A DNA stretch of 64,000 bases, taken from the NCBI GenBank assembly GCA_902533445.1, contig CACALX010000006.1, positions 1 to 64,000 of the forward strand, written 5' to 3'. This DNA comes from an uncultured Pelagibacteraceae bacterium. GTDB taxonomy: Bacteria; Pseudomonadota; Alphaproteobacteria; Pelagibacterales; Pelagibacteraceae. Shown here one piece after another: positions 59,284-64,000 of this stretch; the first letter of the stretch is position 1; each line of letters begins with the position of its first letter. Below the pieces are notes generated by a model. It had not been told where the DNA came from. It was given only the letters and a program-made list of their open reading frames with translations, and searched no databases. Position numbers and translations under genes: made by a program.

Positions 59284-59375
59284 AACGGACTAAGATTAAT
59301 CAATCTAAATTGAAATACTATTAATTTTATTGAAATTTTTGATGAATTTTGAAATAAACTTTAAAACCATTTTTC

Positions 59376-59867
59376 ATGAAAAAAAATACTAATAAAAAAG
59401 TTTCAATAGTTATGGGTAGTCAATCAGACTACAAAACTATGCAATTAGCAGAAAAAACTCTCAAACAATTAGGTGTTTCGTTTGAAACTAAAATTGTTTC
59501 TGCTCACCGTACCCCAAAGAGAATGTATGATTTCGCATTAAAAGCAGAAAAAAATAATATCGGAGTAATTATTGCTGGTGCTGGTGGATCAGCACATTTA
59601 CCAGGAATGATTTCTGCGTTAACTCAAATTCCAGTTCTAGGGGTGCCAATTGAAAGTAAAAAATTAAAAGGTTTAGATAGTTTGCTTTCAATTGCTCAAA
59701 TGCCAAAAGGAATTCCTGTGGGTACTTTAGCAATTGGAGAAGATGGCGCAATTAATGCTGCATTACTTGCTGCTGAAATAATGGCTATTAATAATTCATC
59801 GATCAAAAATAAGTTAAAAAGTTGGCGATCAAAGCAAACTAAATCTGTTAAAAGAGCTCCAAAATAG
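59376..59867 (+). CDS. purE: N5-carboxyaminoimidazole ribonucleotide mutase
   Basis: A 163-residue class I PurE. SIVMGSQSDYKTM near the start is the substrate-binding loop, KIVSAHRTPKRM contains the catalytic His, and IIAGAGGSAHLPGM follows. It converts N5-CAIR to CAIR in purine synthesis. purK starts 2 bases after its stop codon. It is divergent from the M19-like gene across a 92-base promoter region. Confidence 0.97.
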   Translation: MKKNTNKKVSIVMGSQSDYKTMQLAEKTLKQLGVSFETKIVSAHRTPKRMYDFALKAEKNNIGVIIAGAGGSAHLPGMISALTQIPVLGVPIESKKLKGLDSLLSIAQMPKGIPVGTLAIGEDGAINAALLAAEIMAINNSSIKNKLKSWRSKQTKSVKRAPK

Positions 59868-59869
59868 AA

Positions 59870-60916
59870 ATGTCTAATATTACTCTTGGGATTATTGGGG
59901 GCGGCCAATTAGGAAGTATGCTTGCAATTGCTGCAAAAAAATTAGGAATAAAGATAATAATTTTTTGTGATGATTCAGAAGCGCCAGCTCAAAATTTTTG
60001 TGACGAATTTATTGGTGCAAAATATGACGATAAAGAAAAAATAAATGAATTTGTAAACAAAGTTGATATCGTAACTTATGAATTCGAAAACATTCCATAT
60101 GAAACATTAAATGATATCAATAAGTTAAAACCAGTCTTACCAAAACCTTCTGTAAATAGATTAATTCAACATAGGTTAGCAGAAAAAGATTTTGTAAATA
60201 AATTAAATATAAGAACGACTAGATACGTTTCAGTTGAAAATCAATCCGATATTGATGTCTTGGAAGATTTTTTACCAGGTATAATAAAAACTACGACATT
60301 GGGATATGATGGTAAAGGACAACATCCTATTTCATCATCAGAAGAATTAAAAAATCTTAAATTAGATTTATCAAGAGGATACATTTTAGAAAAATTAGTC
60401 AAACTTAAAAAAGAGATATCAATCATTATAACTAGGTTTAGTAACAATAAATATGAAATTTACGAACCTATAGAAAATACTCATGAAGATCAGATCTTAA
60501 AACACTCCAAAATACCAGCAGATATAAATGAAAAAATATTTAATCAATCTAAAGATTGGGCAATTCTTATTGCTGAAGAACTTAAATATGTTGGCACTCT
60601 ATGTGTAGAATTTTTTATAGATAGAAATGATAATCTCTATGTAAATGAAATTGCTCCAAGAGTTCATAATTCTGGACATTTAACAATTAATGCTTTTAAT
60701 GTAAGTCAATTTGAAAATCACATCAGAGCTGTTTGTGGACTTGAGCAGATACCTCTAAAAAAATTATCAAATGCAAAAATGATAAATCTACTAGGAGATC
60801 AAATATCTCAATACAGAAATTCTCCAAAACTTAAAGATAATGAATTCTTTTTTGATTATTTAAAAAAAGAAATTAAAGATAAAAGAAAAATGGGTCATAT
60901 CACAATTCTAGAATAA
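59870..60916 (+). CDS. purK: N5-carboxyaminoimidazole ribonucleotide synthase
   Basis: A 348-residue ATP-grasp enzyme. LGIIGGGQLGSMLAIAAKKLG at the start, VTYEFENIPYE, TTLGYDGKGQHPI and the metal-binding YVNEIAPRVHNSGHLT stretch near residue 260 are the PurK pattern. It carboxylates AIR using ATP and bicarbonate and feeds PurE. It lies in one operon with purE and the GNAT gene (1-base gap). Confidence 0.97.
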   Translation: MSNITLGIIGGGQLGSMLAIAAKKLGIKIIIFCDDSEAPAQNFCDEFIGAKYDDKEKINEFVNKVDIVTYEFENIPYETLNDINKLKPVLPKPSVNRLIQHRLAEKDFVNKLNIRTTRYVSVENQSDIDVLEDFLPGIIKTTTLGYDGKGQHPISSSEELKNLKLDLSRGYILEKLVKLKKEISIIITRFSNNKYEIYEPIENTHEDQILKHSKIPADINEKIFNQSKDWAILIAEELKYVGTLCVEFFIDRNDNLYVNEIAPRVHNSGHLTINAFNVSQFENHIRAVCGLEQIPLKKLSNAKMINLLGDQISQYRNSPKLKDNEFFFDYLKKEIKDKRKMGHITILE

Positions 60917-60917
60917 A

Positions 60918-61385
60918 ATGTTAAAATCAGTTGAAGGAAATTTTGATGATGCAGAAGTTCACAAGCTTTTAACCAAGCACTTTGTTGAACTTAGAGCTGC
61001 CTCGCCCGAGGGAAGTGCTCATGTTTTAGACATTCTTGGTCTTAAAGTTCCATCAATTAAATTTTGGAGTTTATATAATGATGATCAATTAATGGGATGT
61101 GGTGCATTAAAATTTTTAGATAAAGGACACGGAGAATTCAAATCAATCAGAATTCATGATAATTTTAGAAAAAAAGGACACGGTATTATTGTTATTAATC
61201 ATCTAATAAGTGAGGCAAAAAAATTAGATATTAAAAGATTAAGTATTGAAACAGGTGCTGGAGATTTTTTTATTCCTGCTAGAAAACTCTTTAAATCTTG
61301 TGGTTTTGAGCCTTGTGAACCTTTTGCTCATTATAAAGTAGATGTTAATTCTGTTTATTTGACTAAATTGATTGCTACAGATTGA
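60918..61385 (+). CDS. GNAT family N-acetyltransferase
   Basis: A 155-residue protein. The acetyl-CoA-binding region is IRIHDNFRKKGHGIIVINHLI (about residue 75), with ETGAGDFFIPARKLFKSCGFEPC near the end, a layout seen in the YsnE/PaiA-like acetyltransferases. The acceptor is unknown. It is probably co-transcribed with purEK. Confidence 0.85.
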   Translation: MLKSVEGNFDDAEVHKLLTKHFVELRAASPEGSAHVLDILGLKVPSIKFWSLYNDDQLMGCGALKFLDKGHGEFKSIRIHDNFRKKGHGIIVINHLISEAKKLDIKRLSIETGAGDFFIPARKLFKSCGFEPCEPFAHYKVDVNSVYLTKLIATD

Positions 61386-61507
61386 CAATAAGATTGGCTA
61401 ATCTCTCAATTTTGTTGACAAAACCCATTAAAATCTAAAGAAAGCCTAAATTACTTGATTAAAAATTTAAGTAATAATTAATATAACAAAAAGTAAGAAG
61501 AAATAAT

Positions 61508-61714
61508 ATGAGTCTAACAGGTAAAGTAAAATGGTTCAATCCAACCAAAGGTTTTGGTTTTATTGAAAGAGAAGACAAAGAAAAAGATGTGTTTGTACAT
61601 GTTTCAGCAGTAAGAGATGCTGGTATGAACGGTTTAGATGAGGGTCAAGCTTTGACTTTCGATGTTGAAGATGGTCCTAAAGGTCCTTCAGCAGTTAACT
61701 TAAAAACTGCATAA
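61508..61714 (+). CDS. cspA: Cold shock protein (CspA family)
   Basis: A 68-residue single cold-shock domain. The RNA-binding motifs are KGFGFIER (residues 15-22) and VFVHVSAV (about residues 28-35), and the start [16 protein letters not shown] is standard. It binds single-stranded RNA and acts as an RNA chaperone. A 122-base leader region precedes it and a long hairpin follows, as expected of an independently transcribed gene. Confidence 0.95.
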   Translation: MSLTGKVKWFNPTKGFGFIEREDKEKDVFVHVSAVRDAGMNGLDEGQALTFDVEDGPKGPSAVNLKTA

Positions 61715-61729
61715 TTTCACACTTCCTAT

Positions 61730-61774
61730 TGGCTGAAAAAATTTTATTTTTTAATAAACAATTTTATTCAGCCA
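61730..61774 (+). terminator. Long hairpin after cspA
   Basis: TGGCTGAA (61730-61737) pairs with TTCAGCCA (61767-61774), and the adjacent AAAATT/AATTTT extends the stem with one bulged base around an AT-rich loop. It lies 16 bases after the cspA stop codon. No clear T run follows, so it may act as a 3' stabiliser or a weak terminator. Confidence 0.6.
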
Positions 61775-61851
61775 GTACCAGATCTTATAAAAAACAACTT
61801 TTAGTCAAAAAAATTAATTATATAAGTTGTATTTAAAATAATAAATAATTT

Positions 61852-62598
61852 ATGATCGGAATTTTAGGTGGAATGGGTACTCAAGCTGGTCTTGATTTTT
61901 GCAACAAGCTTGCAGTATTAAATAGAGGAAAAATTGATCAACAGTATCCTTTATTTGTTTTGTATAACAAATCAAATATTCCTGGAAGACCAGAGTCTAT
62001 AGGTACTCAAACAAAAAACTTATCAAATCTAAATACAAATAAATCGAATAAAACAAAATATAATAAAGTTTTAAAAAGTCTTCTTCAAGGTTGTAAGTTA
62101 TTAGAAAAAAATAAATGCAAATTTATCGTTATCCCATGTAATACAGCTCATTACTGGTTTGATGATCTACAAAAAAAAATAAATATTCCAATTATAAATA
62201 TGCCAAAAGAAGTTTTTAAATTTACAAAAAAGAATTGTAAAAAAAATTCAAAAGTTGGTTTATTGGCTACTGAGGGTACTTTAAAAACTGGAGTGTATAA
62301 TAAATTTTTTGATCAGAGTTATCAATTAGTTAACCCATCTAAAAATCTTCAAAAAAATTCAGTGAATAAAGCAATCAAATTTGTAAAAATGGGTAATGTT
62401 AGAGCTGCTGAAAAAGCTATCAAACCAGCTATAAAATATTTGCTAAAAATGAAATGTAAAAAAATAATTTTAGGTTGTACTGAGTTACCAATTGCAATAT
62501 TTGCCTTTAAATCATTCAAGAATATTAAATCTTCAAAAATATTTTTGGATCCAAATTTAATTCTTGCCCACTCTGCAATGCAGAAACACAAAAGATAA
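61852..62598 (+). CDS. Aspartate/glutamate racemase family protein
   Basis: A 248-residue enzyme. The start IGILGGMGTQAGLDFCNKL fits aspartate racemases. The catalytic cysteine pair is in VIPCNTAHYWF (about residue 96) and IILGCTELPIAIF (about residue 205). It interconverts L- and D-aspartate or a related acid. It is followed after 3 bases by a small unknown gene. Confidence 0.9.
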   Translation: MIGILGGMGTQAGLDFCNKLAVLNRGKIDQQYPLFVLYNKSNIPGRPESIGTQTKNLSNLNTNKSNKTKYNKVLKSLLQGCKLLEKNKCKFIVIPCNTAHYWFDDLQKKINIPIINMPKEVFKFTKKNCKKNSKVGLLATEGTLKTGVYNKFFDQSYQLVNPSKNLQKNSVNKAIKFVKMGNVRAAEKAIKPAIKYLLKMKCKKIILGCTELPIAIFAFKSFKNIKSSKIFLDPNLILAHSAMQKHKR

Positions 62599-62601
62599 AT
62601 C

Positions 62602-63039
62602 GTGACAACTAAAATTGATAAGCCCTACGTTTTAAGAGTTGCTGAACTAATATATTCTAAAATTATTGAGATAAAAAACCAAAATCCTGAAGTTACTAAC
62701 ATTCAAGCATTTGAGATTTTCATGACAACAAAAGATTATGATTTTATTAGCTCAGGAGAATTTCATGAAAACTGGATATCAGAATTAAAAGAAAACAATT
62801 TTATTGATAAAATTACAGGTAAGAAAATTAACGAAGAAACATTAAGACTTTTGGAAATTCAAAAAGACTCGATGGTTAAATTTTTGCTAAAGATACCAAA
62901 ATTATATTATACAAAAACTCATTTTCCTCTAGAAATATCTCAAAGAGCCTTTAATCATCTCTGGAGAGTTTGCGAAAGTTATGAAATGTGGTGTCAAGAA
63001 ACTAAGCAAACAAAATTAATTAAATTAAATCTTAATTAA
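62602..63039 (+). CDS. Hypothetical protein, 145 aa
   Basis: I do not recognise the family. The frame starts at GTG 62602, 3 bases after the racemase stop codon, and gives MTTKIDKPYVLRVAELIYSK. It is predicted mostly helical and soluble, with an aromatic-rich C-terminal half (FNHLWRVCESYEMWCQ). The close spacing suggests co-transcription with the racemase gene. Confidence 0.6.
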   Translation: MTTKIDKPYVLRVAELIYSKIIEIKNQNPEVTNIQAFEIFMTTKDYDFISSGEFHENWISELKENNFIDKITGKKINEETLRLLEIQKDSMVKFLLKIPKLYYTKTHFPLEISQRAFNHLWRVCESYEMWCQETKQTKLIKLNLN

Positions 63040-63046
63040 TTTAAAA

Positions 63047-63328
63047 TTATTTTTTTTTAACTTCCTTAAGTCCTTCAATAAATTGTTTTATATCAGCTAT
63101 AAAGTTGTTTGTGCCATTAGTTGTTTCAACAGTTTCTTTGAAATGTGTGATAGGATATTTACCTGTCTCTTTTTTAACAGCTTTATTAGCTCCATAATGA
63201 AAACCTGCTTGCGCAACATTTCCTGTGGAAATAATTGTCATTCCCGGACCAAGAAGAGCAGAAGATTGAAAACAACCTGTTAAAAAAATAAAACTAAAAA
63301 GAATAAAATATAATTTTAATTTTCTCAT
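63047..63328 (-). CDS. Small lipoprotein, about 93 aa
   Basis: The sequence MRKLKLYFILFSFIFLTGCFQ is a lipoprotein signal with lipobox LTGC, so the Cys would become the lipidated N-terminus. The short mature part contains GPGMTIISTGNVAQAGFHYG and a Lys-rich tail. An ATG at 63326-63328 is preferred over a TTG at 63343. The family is not identified. It converges on the 145-aa gene with a 7-base gap. Confidence 0.72.
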   Translation of the reverse strand: MRKLKLYFILFSFIFLTGCFQSSALLGPGMTIISTGNVAQAGFHYGANKAVKKETGKYPITHFKETVETTNGTNNFIADIKQFIEGLKEVKKK

Positions 63329-63437
63329 AGACAGATGCTTCAAAAGTTATACATCTGAAGTTTCAACTCAAGATAGAATTTGTTCAAATTGAGTTTTATT
63401 ATCGAGACTAAGAATATTATTAATTTATAACACAAAA

Positions 63438-64000
63438 ATGGCTAAAATTTTTCCATTTATTTTTATTCTACTTTGGTCATCAGCATTTATAACTACAAAA
63501 CCAATCATTGATTACAGCGATCCTTTTGCTGCATTAGCATTTAGATTTGCACTAGTGGCATTGGGTTTTTTAATTTTTTCTATTTATTCAAGGCAGAAAA
63601 TAATTGTAAGTAAAAAAAACTTTTTACAATCTTTTTTTAGTGGAGTTCTTTTTCATGGGTTTTATTTAGGAGGTGTTTTTTATTCAATTTCTATTGGAAT
63701 GCCTACTGGCCTTGCTGCTTTAATTGTTACACTTCAACCAATACTAACTAACGCATTAAGTGGACCAATACTAAAAGAAAAAGTTTCCGTTAAACAATGG
63801 GTAGGTGTTTTACTAGGATTTGTTGGAGCATCATTGGTTCTCGGTTTTGAAATTGGATCAAAAATTCCAACTGCTGGATTAATTGCAACCATTATAGCTT
63901 TGATAGCAATAACAAGTTCAACTCTTTGGCAAAAAACAATAAGCAACAACCTACCCTTATCAGTAAGTAATATGAACCAAGCACTTGGGGGTTTTTCATT
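63438..64000 (+). CDS. DMT superfamily (EamA) permease, truncated by window end
   Basis: The ATG at 63438 opens a frame that is still open at base 64000 (187 codons). It starts MAKIFPFIFILLWSSAFITT, with FAALAFRFALVALGF, then LIVTLQPILTNALSGPIL and WVGVLLGFVGASLVLG, the pattern of the first EamA repeat. About six helices are in the window. It probably exports an amino acid or other metabolite, but specificity is not predictable. Partial gene only. Confidence 0.9.
   Translation, partial: MAKIFPFIFILLWSSAFITTKPIIDYSDPFAALAFRFALVALGFLIFSIYSRQKIIVSKKNFLQSFFSGVLFHGFYLGGVFYSISIGMPTGLAALIVTLQPILTNALSGPILKEKVSVKQWVGVLLGFVGASLVLGFEIGSKIPTAGLIATIIALIAITSSTLWQKTISNNLPLSVSNMNQALGGFS

Noticed and set aside
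61415-61420. TTGACA box upstream of cspA as its -35 element
   Set aside because: No good -10 hexamer lies 16-18 bases downstream, so I did not annotate a promoter from it.
63365-63396. Inverted repeat AACTCAA/TTGAGTT between the lipoprotein and DMT permease genes
   Set aside because: Arms are short, AT-rich and far apart, and the site lies between divergent genes; it is compatible with chance.

Overview
This window looks like a piece of a SAR11 (Candidatus Pelagibacter-type, Alphaproteobacteria) chromosome. The evidence is very AT-rich DNA, lysine/asparagine/isoleucine-rich proteins, start/stop overlaps or near-zero gaps between most genes, no insertion sequences, no CRISPR arrays, and a gene content dominated by binding-protein transporters and catabolism of methylated compounds. 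I found no rRNA, tRNA or phage genes. No gene-free stretch exceeds 300 bases; the two longest are 17787-18070 and 50821-51090.

Layout. (1) 1-4100: tail of a gamma-butyrobetaine dioxygenase-like gene, an FMN azoreductase-like protein, CcdA and PEP carboxylase. (2) 4075-17786: a sugar-acid locus. A minus-strand run encodes an SMP-30 lactonase-like protein, an enolase-superfamily enzyme, an FAH-family hydrolase, an SDR, a beta-hydroxyacid dehydrogenase, a complete TRAP transporter (dctPQM), a 2-hydroxyacid dehydrogenase and an IlvD/EDD dehydratase. A divergent run encodes a UxaA-type dehydratase, a DMT permease and a second beta-hydroxyacid dehydrogenase. The FAH and SDR proteins resemble those of the oxidative L-fuconate route that ends in pyruvate plus lactate. 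(3) 17787-18070: a structured intergenic region with a nine-codon mini-ORF. (4) 18071-24372: cytochrome c', cytochrome b561, MATE pump, DUF4396, cupredoxin, cytochrome c, persulfide-dioxygenase-like protein and AzlCD. (5) 24387-28221: Fe(III) ABC transporter fbpABC behind two Fur-like palindromes. (6) 28275-33970: LysR regulator, AcuI, FolE, HisI, a 2OG oxygenase, DUF2237 and ETF-ubiquinone oxidoreductase.

(7) 32351-38128 and 43923-55186 form a methylated-osmolyte region. One dimethylglycine dehydrogenase-like flavoprotein sits directly upstream of etfB-etfA-ETF:QO, giving a route for electrons to ubiquinone. A second sits with a betaine-homocysteine methyltransferase and a Rieske oxygenase, divergent from a glycine-betaine-type transporter (proX, proW). 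Those are followed by MetF-like and tetrahydrofolate-dependent demethylase-like genes. A DddP-type DMSP lyase homologue with its catalytic residues intact (43923-45158) and acuI (acrylyl-CoA reductase) suggest DMSP cleavage as well.

(8) 38186-43923: mixed genes including a quinone reductase-like protein, an MFS carrier, an enoyl-CoA hydratase, and a dioxygenase/nucleotidyltransferase/P-loop kinase trio. (9) 55228-59283: a 36-aa membrane peptide, a YIP1-like protein, then an uncharacterised operon: an M19 dipeptidase-like protein with an altered metal site, a 553-aa unknown, DUF3726 and a 55-aa double-CxxC protein. (10) 59376-64000: purE, purK, GNAT, cspA, aspartate racemase, small unknowns and a DMT permease cut by the window end.

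Regulatory theme: in all three binding-protein transporters (dctP, fbpA, proX) a strong RNA hairpin lies between the binding-protein gene and the permease gene. The best candidates for undescribed biology are the 55880-59283 operon, the 17798-18063 structured element and the 42284-43923 trio.
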